This document shows, piece by piece, positions 17,403 to 26,365 of a stretch of 64,000 nt of DNA. The stretch is taken from the NCBI RefSeq assembly GCF_000372845.1, contig NZ_KB889963.1, positions 682,001 through 746,000 of the forward strand, read 5' to 3'. This DNA comes from Methylocystis rosea SV97 (GTDB lineage: Bacteria; Pseudomonadota; Alphaproteobacteria; Rhizobiales; Beijerinckiaceae). Position 1 is the first letter of the stretch, and the number at the start of each line of letters is the position of its first letter. The notes beneath the pieces are model-generated. The model did not search any database and was not told the origin of the DNA. It was given only the letters and a program-made list of their open reading frames with translations. Made by a program: the position numbers and the translations under genes.

Positions 17403-18104
17403 ATGAGCCGACTTCGCATCCACCGGGAGAGTCATCTCGTCCGGCGCATCGGCTGGCTGCGGGCGGCGGTGCTCGGCGCCAATGACGGCATCGTCTCGAC
17501 CGCGAGCCTCATCGTCGGCGTCGCCGCGGCGCAAGCGACACGCAATGATGTGCTCGTCGCCGGCGCGGCGGGGTTGGTGGCCGGCGCGATGTCGATGGCG
17601 GCGGGCGAATATGTTTCGGTCAGCTCTCAATCCGATACCGAAAAGGCCGACCTCGCGCGCGAACGCGAGGAACTGAGCGATTACGCCGAACTCGAAAGAG
17701 AGGAGCTTGCGCAGATTTATGTCGAGCGCGGCGTCGACCTTGAGCTGGCGCGGGAAGTCGCCTTGCAGCTGATGGAGAAGGACGCGCTGACCGCGCATGC
17801 GCGCGACGAATTGGGCATTTCGGAGATCGCCAGCGCGCGGCCGGTGCAGGCGGCGCTAACGTCGGCCGTCACCTTTGCCGCGGGCGCCGCGCTGCCGCTC
17901 CTCATCGTCGCGATCGCGCCGCGCGACGCGATCATCCCCATCGTCTCGGCCGCCTCTTTAGGGTGCCTGGCGCTGCTCGGCGCTGTCGGCGCCAAGGCCG
18001 GCGGCGCCGGCATCCTGCGCGCCGCGATTCGGGTGACGTTCTGGGGCGCATTGGCGCTGGCGCTGACGGCGGGCGTCGGCAAGATTTTCGGCATGGCCGT
18101 TTAA
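17403..18104 (+). CDS. VIT1/CCC1 family iron/manganese transporter
   Basis: 233 residues. The first membrane helix AAVLGANDGIVSTASLIVGVAAA and the motif AGAMSMAAGEYVSVSSQSDTEKADL are diagnostic of the VIT family; a charged middle domain rich in Glu (EREELSDYAELEREELAQIY, about 78-125), which in the family binds metal, is followed by three more hydrophobic helices. These proteins move Fe2+ or Mn2+ across the membrane, usually to detoxify. ATG start 17403. It follows the SbmA-like gene closely and may share its transcript. Confidence 0.93.
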   Translation: MSRLRIHRESHLVRRIGWLRAAVLGANDGIVSTASLIVGVAAAQATRNDVLVAGAAGLVAGAMSMAAGEYVSVSSQSDTEKADLAREREELSDYAELEREELAQIYVERGVDLELAREVALQLMEKDALTAHARDELGISEIASARPVQAALTSAVTFAAGAALPLLIVAIAPRDAIIPIVSAASLGCLALLGAVGAKAGGAGILRAAIRVTFWGALALALTAGVGKIFGMAV

Positions 18105-18173
18105 AAGAACCGGCGATCGCGGAAACGGTTCTATATGGCGACTGCAAGACGCAGATTGCGAATGGAGCAACAG

Positions 18174-18608
18174 ATGATTCGCTTGGGGTTTGTCGCGGTC
18201 CTGAGCGTCGCTTTCAATATGGTCGGGGCGGCCGTCGCGAAGGAGCCTGCGCCAGCCGAGGTCGTGACGGAAATCGCCAGGGCGACAAAAACCGCCACCG
18301 GGCAGCCGATCACGCTTCCGCAGGGGCCGTTGGAGGTCGTGGCTTCGATTTACACTCTGGCGCCGGGCGTCAAACTGCCGGAACATAAGCATCCGTATCA
18401 GCGCTATGCCTATATTCTTGAAGGGCAACTGATGGTCCAACAAGCCGATTCCTCCTCGCGCGTCTATCACGCTGGAGAATTCGTGATTGAGAGCGTCGAC
18501 CGCTGGCATTTCGGCGCAACGGTCGGGGCCGTTCCGGTCAAATTGCTGGTCATCGATCAGTTGCCGCCCGGCGGCGAGGTCACGGTCAATCGGCCCGCGG
18601 CGCCGTAG
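18174..18608 (+). CDS. Exported cupin-domain protein
   Basis: 144 residues from the ATG at 18174, which has ggag 6 bases upstream; the frame is open further up. A signal peptide is seen (LGFVAVLSVAFNMVGAAVA). The rest is a single small cupin barrel: motif 1 LPEHKHPYQRYAYILEGQL and motif 2 GEFVIESVDRWHFGAT, with His residues suitable for metal binding. Periplasmic location is expected. Substrate cannot be predicted. Confidence 0.85.
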   Translation: MIRLGFVAVLSVAFNMVGAAVAKEPAPAEVVTEIARATKTATGQPITLPQGPLEVVASIYTLAPGVKLPEHKHPYQRYAYILEGQLMVQQADSSSRVYHAGEFVIESVDRWHFGATVGAVPVKLLVIDQLPPGGEVTVNRPAAP

Positions 18609-18654
18609 CGGATAGAACACGAACGCCCGTCCGTTAGACATCGTTTTTGTCGCG

Positions 18655-19701
18655 TTAGAGCCGCGCCTCGAGGATCATGTTGAAGGGCGTCGCCGCCGCC
18701 TTGCGGAAATGGGAGAAGCCGCCTTCGCGCACGACCTCGCCGATGCGCTTTGCGCCGGCTTGCGCGCCGAGCGCGAGCCCGACGTCCTGATTGAGCGACG
18801 TCGGCACGCAGATGTGGGTCGAGCCGGCGTAATAGACCCGCCCAACAGGGTTCAGATTTTCCGCGAGGCTGTCGCCGGCCGCCGGCTCGATCAGCATCAG
18901 GGTTCCGTTTTCCGCCAAGACGTCGCGAATATGCGCGACGGCGCCGACGGGATCGCCCATGTCATGCAGCGAATCGAACATCGTCACGAGGTCGTAGCTC
19001 GCCCCGGCGAAATCCTGCGCCCGCGCCACTTCGAAGCGCACGTTCTTGCGACCGTTCGCCTTCTCCCTTGCGTGCGCGATCGAACCCTCATGGTAGTCGA
19101 TCCCGACAAATTCCGAGTTCGGAAACGCGTCGGCCATGAGCAGGGTCGAGACGCCATGTCCGCAGCCGACGTCGGCGACGATTGCGCCGCGCTCGAGCTT
19201 GGCGGTGACGCCGTCAAGCGCCGGCAGCCATTCGGCGACGAGATGCGTCCGGTAGCCCGGCCGGAAAAAGCGCTCCACGCCGCAGAACAGGCAATTGCAG
19301 TGGTCCCCCCAATGCATGCCCTTGCCGCTCTTGAAAGCCTCGGCGAGTTTGGGTTCGTCGTGAAAAATCGCGGTCATCAGGCTGAAACCTCCCACCATGA
19401 AGGCGGGGCTGTCCTCGGCCGCAAACACCGCGGTCTGCTCGGGAGACATCGAAAATTTGCGCGCCTCGGCGTCATAATCGACGAAGCCGGAGGCCGCTTG
19501 CGCGGAGAGCCACTCGCGCACGTAGCGTTCATGCGTGCCGGTCTTGTCGGCGAGTTCGGCGGAGGTCGCGGCGCCTTGCGAGAGCGCGCGGAACAGGCCG
19601 AGCTTGTCTCCGATGATCACCAGAGCCGCGTTGGAAGCGGCGCCCAGTTCATTGACGACCGTTCCGAGCAGCAAGTCGAGCTTGTTCATGTCGAGGTTCA
19701 T
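18655..19701 (-). CDS. SAM-dependent methyltransferase with N-terminal winged helix
   Basis: 348 residues. An N-terminal helix-turn-helix dimerisation domain (about 20-80, ERYVREWLSAQAASGFVDY) precedes a Rossmann methyltransferase fold with motif I VADVGCGHGVST at 175-186 and MFDSLHDMGDPV further on. The family resembles the Mycobacterium Rv2258c type and plant O-methyltransferases. A cysteine pair WGDHCNCLFCG at about 131-141 is unusual and could bind a metal. Substrate unknown. It is monocistronic, convergent with the cupin gene. Confidence 0.88.
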   Translation of the reverse strand: MNLDMNKLDLLLGTVVNELGAASNAALVIIGDKLGLFRALSQGAATSAELADKTGTHERYVREWLSAQAASGFVDYDAEARKFSMSPEQTAVFAAEDSPAFMVGGFSLMTAIFHDEPKLAEAFKSGKGMHWGDHCNCLFCGVERFFRPGYRTHLVAEWLPALDGVTAKLERGAIVADVGCGHGVSTLLMADAFPNSEFVGIDYHEGSIAHAREKANGRKNVRFEVARAQDFAGASYDLVTMFDSLHDMGDPVGAVAHIRDVLAENGTLMLIEPAAGDSLAENLNPVGRVYYAGSTHICVPTSLNQDVGLALGAQAGAKRIGEVVREGGFSHFRKAAATPFNMILEARL

Positions 19702-19866
19702 CGCTCACCTCTCATTGTGGATGGACGCAGGGCGCCTTCGGATATTGCGCTCAGCGCCTATACAGCGCTCGCGGGCATAAGCCGGGAGAATACAGGCGCA
19801 GCTTCCAACTGCCGAGCAATATCGCCGTCGAGCGCGGGAGAACCGATGGAGCGTGGCGCGTGCGCG

Positions 19867-22041
19867 CTAGCGTAGTTTTATCGTCAGGTCGGTCCCGTCG
19901 TTTCCGGTCTCGCCGCTGACCGGCTGGTCCGAGATGATGAGCGACGCACCAGTCCATAGCCGCTCCGCAATCCGGTCGCGTACGTCTTTCGGGATGTCGA
20001 TGCGCTCCAGCGCCTCGGACGGGCTCGCGCTCGCAGGGCGCCAATCCCAGGATATGTCGGCTTTAGCATCGGCCGACGCCAGATTCTTCCTGCGCTCCGT
20101 CTGCGCTTCCGGCATCGACAGGACCGACCATTTGAGCGAGCTTCCGTCGTCCTTGGCCGCCGTCGCAATATACAGATGCGAGCCGAGCGGCGAGTCCGGA
20201 TCGCGGATCTCGATTGGCGCATCGAAAAGCGGCGACAGGCCCTGGCGAACATAGATCCGCCGATCCTTCTTGCTGATCAGCACCGAGAGGGGCGTTACGC
20301 GCCGCTCGGCTTCTCTTTGAGCGGTTGCGGCGGCGGCGGCGGTCGTTCTCGCCTCATCCAAACGCCGCTCCGCGTCCGCCAGATCCGAGTCCCCGGCGAC
20401 GACGGCCGCGCTCGCCTGTTCGAGCTTTGCCGTGGCTTCCGCCAACGCGGAGCTGGCGTTCGTCTGAATCAGCAGCGCCGCGTCCTCAGCGAGCAGAGCT
20501 TCGCCATAGGCTCTCGTCAGACGGTCGGCTCTGGCTTTGGCCTGTTCATCGCCCGCCGACGCGCTGCGTTCCGCCGTTACGGCCGGCTCCTGCTGGCTGA
20601 TGGCCGCGGCCTTAGAGGCGTCATAGGAGGCCCCAGCCGCGTCCGCCTTGACGACGGCCAAGGCCTGCGCGGCTTTTGCGGCGCGGAGCTCGGCCGCGGT
20701 GCGCGCGGCCTCTTTCTGCTTGATGACCACTTCAGCGGACAAAGCCTTGATTGCCTTGCTGGCGGCGGCGGCGTCAGCCTGGGCCTTGGCTTTCAGTCGC
20801 TGGGCATATTGATGCGGGTTTACCGTCAGGCGTTCGGCGACGGCGGCTGGGCCCGAGGAAACCGACGATGCCGATTTCTCTGCCGTGGTTCCGGGTTTGG
20901 GCTGCTCCGTCTTCGACGCCGGGTCGGCGGAGTCGGGCTGCTGCGAATTTGCAGCGGGCGCGGCTGTATCGGCCGAAGCGACCTCAGCGCCGGCTTCCGC
21001 CTTGGGCTGCTGGGGGTGCTTTGAACCGGCGGCAGTCGCATCAGCCTCGACGGCGGGGGGCTGTGGCATATCAGCCGTCGGCGCGGCTTTGGCGGCTCCA
21101 GTCGCGCCGGCCATGGCGTCGGCTTGAGTGGCCGGCTGCTGCAGTCTGGCCGCCAGCTGGTCGGTCGCGGCGAGGGGCTGCTTCTGCGGGTCTGCAATTG
21201 CCGCGACAGTTTCGCTGGTTTCGGCCTTGGGCTGCTCTGCTTTGTCGCGTCGCGCGTCGCCTTCACCGGCGTCGGCTTTGGGCTGCTCCGCCTGAGGCGC
21301 GAGGCGATCTTCTGCGGCGTGGGGCGGTTGTTGCGGCTCAGCCGCTGGCGCGCCTTTTTCCGCTTCTAGGGATGCGCGCATCATAGGCGCTGGCAGCAAG
21401 GGGTGTTCGAATTCGGCCGGAAACACGTCATGCGGCGTGATCACGACCCGCTCGCCGATTCTGGTCATGCCCCAGAGCTTCGCCGCGAATGCGGCGGGAA
21501 GCCGGATGCAGCCATGCGAGGCCGGATGTCCCGGCACGACTCCAAGATGCATGGCGATGCCGGACCAGGTGATCCGCTGCATGAAGGGCATCGGCGCGCT
21601 GGAATAGATGTTGGATCGATGGAACCGTTCGCGGCCGATGATGGTGAAAATGCCTTTCGGCGTCGGATGTCCGGCAATGCCTGTCGAGATCGCCGAACGC
21701 GCGACCAGGCCGCTGTGGTTGTAGATCGACACCTGCTGATCGGCGATGGAGGCGACGACGAAGAGCGGCCGATCAAGCCGTGCAGCCTCGGGCTTGGCGT
21801 CGAGCGAAGTCGCCGCGCCGCTTTTGTCGCTCGTTGGACGAGAGATCTTTTTTCGCGCGGCCGGGCGTTGCGGGCGAGTGATGCGCTCTGGCTCTGGAAC
21901 CGCATTGATGAGAGGCTCGCGGTCGCCCCAGAAATAATAGCCCTGCGCCAGGACAGGCGTCCGCGCCAAGCCGAGCGTCGCGGCGGCGGTCACTGCCACC
22001 TTCGAAAAAAGCCGGGCGCGAGAGCGCGTTCGCAAGCGCAT
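19867..22041 (-). CDS. Large L,D-transpeptidase with Ala/Gln/Pro-rich repeats and coiled coil
   Basis: 724 residues from ATG 22041, with ggag 8 bases upstream; the frame is open to 22134. A signal peptide (about 1-33) is followed by a YkuD domain at roughly 92-200 with MHLG (His165) and SHGCIRL (Cys178). Residues about 215-430 form a low-complexity spacer with many QPKAE/QPKAD-like repeats; 430-590 is a strongly alanine-rich predicted coiled coil. The C-terminal 130 residues (LSVLISKKDRRIYVRQG...) resemble the N-terminal strand of a YkuD domain without its active site. The architecture suggests a periplasm-spanning peptidoglycan enzyme or tether. Confidence 0.85.
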   Translation of the reverse strand: MRLRTRSRARLFSKVAVTAAATLGLARTPVLAQGYYFWGDREPLINAVPEPERITRPQRPAARKKISRPTSDKSGAATSLDAKPEAARLDRPLFVVASIADQQVSIYNHSGLVARSAISTGIAGHPTPKGIFTIIGRERFHRSNIYSSAPMPFMQRITWSGIAMHLGVVPGHPASHGCIRLPAAFAAKLWGMTRIGERVVITPHDVFPAEFEHPLLPAPMMRASLEAEKGAPAAEPQQPPHAAEDRLAPQAEQPKADAGEGDARRDKAEQPKAETSETVAAIADPQKQPLAATDQLAARLQQPATQADAMAGATGAAKAAPTADMPQPPAVEADATAAGSKHPQQPKAEAGAEVASADTAAPAANSQQPDSADPASKTEQPKPGTTAEKSASSVSSGPAAVAERLTVNPHQYAQRLKAKAQADAAAASKAIKALSAEVVIKQKEAARTAAELRAAKAAQALAVVKADAAGASYDASKAAAISQQEPAVTAERSASAGDEQAKARADRLTRAYGEALLAEDAALLIQTNASSALAEATAKLEQASAAVVAGDSDLADAERRLDEARTTAAAAATAQREAERRVTPLSVLISKKDRRIYVRQGLSPLFDAPIEIRDPDSPLGSHLYIATAAKDDGSSLKWSVLSMPEAQTERRKNLASADAKADISWDWRPASASPSEALERIDIPKDVRDRIAERLWTGASLIISDQPVSGETGNDGTDLTIKLR

Positions 22042-22196
22042 GTGCCGCTCCAAACTGCTGTTGAGCACCTTCGGTACTAAGGCGAATTTCTTATTTAAAC
22101 GATAATGAATGGCTAATGCGTGGCCAAACAGCAACCAAGATCAAGGCCCAATGCTTGAGCTTTGCTTCGTGCGCAGCGAAGAGAGGGTTGTTTTGA

Positions 22197-23237
22197 CTAG
22201 CCTTGGAGCGCCGCCGGGAGGAATCTCGCGATCGCCGCGAAGGCGCCGTCGGTCTCTTTCAACAGGCCGGGGAAGAAATAGAAGCCGTGCGGCATGGCCT
22301 CGCCGATAAAATGCGTGACCGCCACGCCCGCGGCTGTCAATCTCCTGGCAAAGGCGCGATTGTCGTCGACAAGCGGATCGGCGGTTCCGCTGACGAGCAG
22401 AGTTCGCGGGTAGCCGTTCAAATCGCCAAGCGCCGGGCTCGCCCATGGATTTCGCCACTGCTCGAGCTTCGTGAGATAGGCGCCGCGCGCAAATCCCATG
22501 AAGGAGGCGTCGATCACGACGCCGGTCGGCGCCAGCCGCTCGAAGGAGGGAAATTCTTCGAAGTGAAAATCCGTGACCGGACATAAAAGCACGGCCGCGA
22601 GAATGGATATGCGTTCCTCGCGCCCTCTTAGCGGCAACGCCGCCGCGAGATTGCCCCCGGCGGAATCGCCGCAGACCAAGATGCGCGATGCGTCGCCGCC
22701 GATGTCGGCGCCTCTGTCACGCATCCAGCGCAAAACCGCCATGCAGTCGTCGAGGCCGGCTGGGAAGGGCCATTCGGGCGCCCAGCGATAATTGACGCTG
22801 ACCACGATGACGTTGTTTTCGGCGGCGATGCGGCTGGTGACGTAAGCGGTGTCCTCGGATCGTCCGACGACAAAGCCGCCGCCATGCACGTACAGCATCA
22901 GCGGTTTCGGGCCGTCGCCGGGCGGCGCATAACATTCGCAGCGGATCGGACCGGCGTCCGAAGGAACGGCGAGCGTCGAAACCGAGACCTGCGGATAGAG
23001 CTGCGAGGCGCCCGGCGGCAGTTCCGCCGGGTCGATCGCCAGCCCCTCGCCTCTGTAACAGGCGCGCACGGGCGCCATCATCATGTCGCGCATCGCGACG
23101 GGCGCGCGCAGTTTCGACAGCAATCGATAGAAGGGCGCGGCTGGATCATCTTCAAAGATGCGGACGACGCCCGGTCCGTCCGCGCGCGCGTCGACAAAGT
23201 CGGACGGCGCGGCGCCGCGATTCTCAATTTCCCCCAT
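22197..23237 (-). CDS. Alpha/beta hydrolase of the hormone-sensitive lipase family
   Basis: 346 residues from ATG 23237, with ggagcaagg upstream; the frame is open to 23339. The HSL signature is complete: oxyanion HGGGF at 118-122 and nucleophile elbow GDSAGG at 190-195 (Ser192); an Asp in SGTADPLVDDNR and His in EAMPHGFYFF complete the triad. Such enzymes hydrolyse short acyl esters. It is cytoplasmic (no signal peptide). Natural substrate unknown. Confidence 0.92.
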   Translation of the reverse strand: MGEIENRGAAPSDFVDARADGPGVVRIFEDDPAAPFYRLLSKLRAPVAMRDMMMAPVRACYRGEGLAIDPAELPPGASQLYPQVSVSTLAVPSDAGPIRCECYAPPGDGPKPLMLYVHGGGFVVGRSEDTAYVTSRIAAENNVIVVSVNYRWAPEWPFPAGLDDCMAVLRWMRDRGADIGGDASRILVCGDSAGGNLAAALPLRGREERISILAAVLLCPVTDFHFEEFPSFERLAPTGVVIDASFMGFARGAYLTKLEQWRNPWASPALGDLNGYPRTLLVSGTADPLVDDNRAFARRLTAAGVAVTHFIGEAMPHGFYFFPGLLKETDGAFAAIARFLPAALQG

Positions 23238-23433
23238 CAACCTTGCTCCAAATCCTTGCGGCTTCGGGAATATCCTGCATCCACGACAATGTGAAAGACG
23301 CGGCCAACGTCGACCGTCGGCCTGAGCGCGATTTTCCAAGAACCGATGCGAACTCTGATGAAGCGCGCGGCAAATTGACAGGACGCAGCCGCGAGAACAA
23401 TATCATCGCCTACCGTCTGCGGGGGCGAGTTCC

Positions 23434-23760
23434 ATGACTGACAATGACGACGGCGCCGACCGTCGGCTTTCGCGCCGAGCTCTCTTGCTCGGCGCTTTCA
23501 CGCTGCCTCTTGTCGTTGTGGAGCCGGAGCCGGCGTCCGCGCAGCTGGGTCTCATTGGCGCGATGCTTGGAGGGTTTCGCTTCCGGTTTCACCGTCGCCA
23601 TTCTGGCGGCTACCATCATTATCAGGCGCGCCGCCATTACGCGCGTCATCGCGGACGCGTGCGTGTCGCAAACCGTCGCCGTCATGGCGGCGGCGGTGGC
23701 GGAGGGGACAGCGGCGGCGGCGGGGGTGGCGGCGGACAATTCAGCAAAGGCGGACTTTAA
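23434..23760 (+). CDS. Small exported His/Arg/Gly-rich protein, function unknown
   Basis: 108 residues. The N-terminus RRLSRRALLLGAFTLPLVVVEPEPASAQ is a Tat-like signal ending in an AxA-type site. The mature part is only about 70 residues: a His/Arg/Tyr-rich block (HRRHSGGYHHYQARRHYARHR) and a tail of Gly runs. ATG start at 23434. Its stop overlaps the stop of the convergent kinase gene by four bases. The clear signal peptide argues that it is real, but composition alone could mislead. Confidence 0.55.
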   Translation: MTDNDDGADRRLSRRALLLGAFTLPLVVVEPEPASAQLGLIGAMLGGFRFRFHRRHSGGYHHYQARRHYARHRGRVRVANRRRHGGGGGGGDSGGGGGGGGQFSKGGL

Positions 23761-25472
23761 CGCCGGCCGCGTCGCCGCTTGATTCTCTGCAAGGCTTCGG
23801 CGGCGTCGGGAACGTCCTGTAGACTCGCCTTATAATAGAGTTCTTCGGCCTTGCCGCGACTAACGTCCAGTCCTGCCAGGCCCTTCTCATAGGCTTCGCC
23901 GAGCCAATATTGCGCTCTGCCGTTGTTTTGCGCCTCCGCCTGCTCAAACCAACGTACCGCTTCGGTCGGATCTTGCCTGCCGTCGGGCGTCATGCCGTCC
24001 TTGTACATGACGCCGAGCGACGCCTGCGCGTCGGCATAGCCCTGCATCGCGGATTTTTTGAACCAGTTGAAGGCCTCCGAGAAATTCTGCCGGCCCGGCG
24101 CCTTCGCGTAGAGAGTGGCGAGATGATACTGCGCCTCTTTATCGCCGGACTCCGCCAGTTTTTGCGCAAGCGGGAAGGCGACGTCCCATCGTCCGCGATC
24201 CTTCATCGCCGCGCGCAGCTCGGAAATCGAAGCGCTCGAGTTTGAAGTGGATGGCTGGCGCCAATTGCAGCCCAACGGGTCGTTCCGCGTCGCAAACTGC
24301 GAGTTGCAGTCGCCGCCCCGAGCGATCGGCGCATCGTTGACTCTGCTGATGGGACGGTGGTCGCCGTCGCCTGGATCGGTTCGGGTCTGGCGTTCGTCCC
24401 GTGCTGGCGACGACGGCTCGATCAGCGCGAGAAAAGCCAACGTGGCGAGCGCCGCAGCCGCGATGCCGAGGGAAGCGCCTTGCGCCGCGGGATGCAGCCG
24501 CTTGAAGCGGCGCACGAGCGTCGCGCTGCGACTTTTCGCGAGGGCGATAAGCTTCGTCGACATGCGCTCGGGCGTCGGCACGTCGCGCTCGGCCGTCGAA
24601 TCCTGGACGAGATGTCCCGCGCTGCGAATAATGCTCGAGGCGTCGATGCGCAGCGCCGTGGCGCCGAGCGCGTCGCTAAAGGCGCGCATATTCGGGAAGC
24701 GTTGCTCCGGACGTTTCGACAGCGCCGTCATGATCGCCGATTCAATTTCCGGCGTGACGCCCGATATGCGCGGCACGAGCGGCGGCGCCTCGGCGTGGAT
24801 CTGCGCCTGAGTGAGATCATATTCGGTCGCGCCGGAAAAGGGCGGCGCGCCGGCAAGCATCTCATAAAGCACGACGGCCAACGAATAGAGATCGCTCCTC
24901 TCGTCGCCTTCGCCGCCGCGGCACTGCTCCGGCGACATGTAAAGCGGCGTGCCGACCGCCGTGCCGGCGCGCGTGAGACGCACGCTGCCACGCACCCGCG
25001 CGATGCCGAAATCCATGATTTTGATTCGGCCGTCGTCGGCGACCATGAGGTTCGACGGCTTAATGTCGCGGTGAATGACGCCCATCTGATGCGCGTAAGC
25101 GAGTCCGTCCGCCGCCTGCGCGATGATCGCGAGACTTTCCTTGACGCCAAGCGGTTTGCCGCGCTCCCTCAAGATCTCGTCGAGCGGCCGGCCGTTGATA
25201 AGCTCCATGACCATGTAAAGGTCGCTGCCCTGCAGCACCGGCGAATAGAGCGTCGTGATGTTGGGGTGGTTGAGTTTGGCGAGACTCGTCGCTTCGGCGC
25301 GGAAACGTCCGACGAAGTCGGGGTCCTGCGTGAGCTCCGCGCGCAGGGATTTGATCGCCACTTCGCGCTCGAGGAAAGTGTCGAGCGCGGCGTGCACCTT
25401 GCCCATCGCGCCGACGCCGAGCAGCTTGACGATGCGATAGTGTCCGATCATCTGCGGGTCGGTCATGCTCAA
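23757..25472 (-). CDS. Transmembrane serine/threonine protein kinase with Sel1 repeats
   Basis: 571 residues. The kinase domain occupies about 10-270: Gly-rich loop LLGVGAMGKV (17-26), Lys41 in VAIKSL, catalytic HRDIKPSN (134-141), DFG at 154-156, and APE-equivalent MSPEQ. A single membrane helix at about 333-352 is followed by an extracytoplasmic part with three to four Sel1-like repeats (e.g. AFNWFKKSAMQGYADAQASLGVMY). All catalytic residues are intact. It overlaps the PP2C gene by four bases and ends the FHA-protease/phosphatase/kinase operon. Confidence 0.95.
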   Translation of the reverse strand: MSMTDPQMIGHYRIVKLLGVGAMGKVHAALDTFLEREVAIKSLRAELTQDPDFVGRFRAEATSLAKLNHPNITTLYSPVLQGSDLYMVMELINGRPLDEILRERGKPLGVKESLAIIAQAADGLAYAHQMGVIHRDIKPSNLMVADDGRIKIMDFGIARVRGSVRLTRAGTAVGTPLYMSPEQCRGGEGDERSDLYSLAVVLYEMLAGAPPFSGATEYDLTQAQIHAEAPPLVPRISGVTPEIESAIMTALSKRPEQRFPNMRAFSDALGATALRIDASSIIRSAGHLVQDSTAERDVPTPERMSTKLIALAKSRSATLVRRFKRLHPAAQGASLGIAAAALATLAFLALIEPSSPARDERQTRTDPGDGDHRPISRVNDAPIARGGDCNSQFATRNDPLGCNWRQPSTSNSSASISELRAAMKDRGRWDVAFPLAQKLAESGDKEAQYHLATLYAKAPGRQNFSEAFNWFKKSAMQGYADAQASLGVMYKDGMTPDGRQDPTEAVRWFEQAEAQNNGRAQYWLGEAYEKGLAGLDVSRGKAEELYYKASLQDVPDAAEALQRIKRRRGRR

Positions 25473-26347
25473 CCCTCCGCGACGGCGTCGATCTTCGCCG
25501 TCAGGGCGCCCGTCGGCGGGTCCGCGATGTTTATCCGCTTCGTCGCCGCTTGATCGGCCACCCGACCGGCGCCGTCGGTCTCCGCCACGAAGACGCCCAC
25601 TGAAATATTGTCATGTCCGCCGCCGCGGCGCGCGGCGTCGATCAATAGCCGACAGGCCTCCGGCGGCGGGTTTTTTGAGACCACTTCGGCGATCCTTGCG
25701 TCGGAGACGAGATTGGTTAAGCCGTCGGAGCACAAGATCACGATGTCGCCCTGTCGCAGCGGCAGGCCTTCCGTCCAGATTGTCGGCTCGACGTCGAGAC
25801 GCGTGCCGAGCGCCTGCAGAATGACATTGCTTCCGGCGCCCTTGCCTGCGTCCTCCGGCGACATCACGCCGTCGCGCACCAATTGCGCGTGCAGCGTCTG
25901 ATCGTCGGAAAGTTGGACAAGCCGGCCGTCGCGCATCAGATAGGCGCGGCTGTCGCCGACATGCGCGAGCCACAGAAGACCGTCCCTGACGCCGAGCGCC
26001 GTGCAGGTCGTCCCCATGCCGGCGCAGTCAGGATGTTTGGCGGCGTAGTCGAAGATCGCTCGATTGGCGGCGTCAAAAGCCGCCCGCAGCGCCTCAGAAG
26101 CGATCTTGTCGAGCGAATAATAGACGCGCCGCACGACTTCGAGCGCGAGCGCGCTCGCCACCTCGCCAGCGGCGTGGCCGCCCATGCCATCCGCGACAAG
26201 CGCCAGCGCGCCGTGGTCGCGAGCTTGCGAGGGGCCGGCGCCTGCGATGAAGGCGACGGAGTCTTCGTTGAGCTGCCTGACGCATCCGACATCCGTGCGG
26301 ATGGCGCCTGCGATGCGCAACGGGTCTTCTGGCCGGTTCGCCGTCAT
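25469..26347 (-). CDS. PP2C-family serine/threonine protein phosphatase
   Basis: 292 residues. The PPM metal-binding motifs are all visible: RQLNEDS near residue 25, ADGMGGHAAGE near 52, GDSRAYL, SDGLTNLV and GGHDNISV near the end. It removes phosphate from Ser/Thr with Mn2+ or Mg2+. It is soluble. Start overlaps nothing upstream (18-base gap to the FHA-protease gene) and its end overlaps the kinase start (ATGA), so it probably counteracts that kinase. Confidence 0.96.
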   Translation of the reverse strand: MTANRPEDPLRIAGAIRTDVGCVRQLNEDSVAFIAGAGPSQARDHGALALVADGMGGHAAGEVASALALEVVRRVYYSLDKIASEALRAAFDAANRAIFDYAAKHPDCAGMGTTCTALGVRDGLLWLAHVGDSRAYLMRDGRLVQLSDDQTLHAQLVRDGVMSPEDAGKGAGSNVILQALGTRLDVEPTIWTEGLPLRQGDIVILCSDGLTNLVSDARIAEVVSKNPPPEACRLLIDAARRGGGHDNISVGVFVAETDGAGRVADQAATKRINIADPPTGALTAKIDAVAEG

Positions 26348-26365
26348 GGGAGGACGGACCCTTTG

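Noticed and set aside
24357-25553. 398-codon plus-strand frame opposite the kinase
   Set aside because: Antisense to an intact kinase domain; Arg/Ala-rich without motifs.
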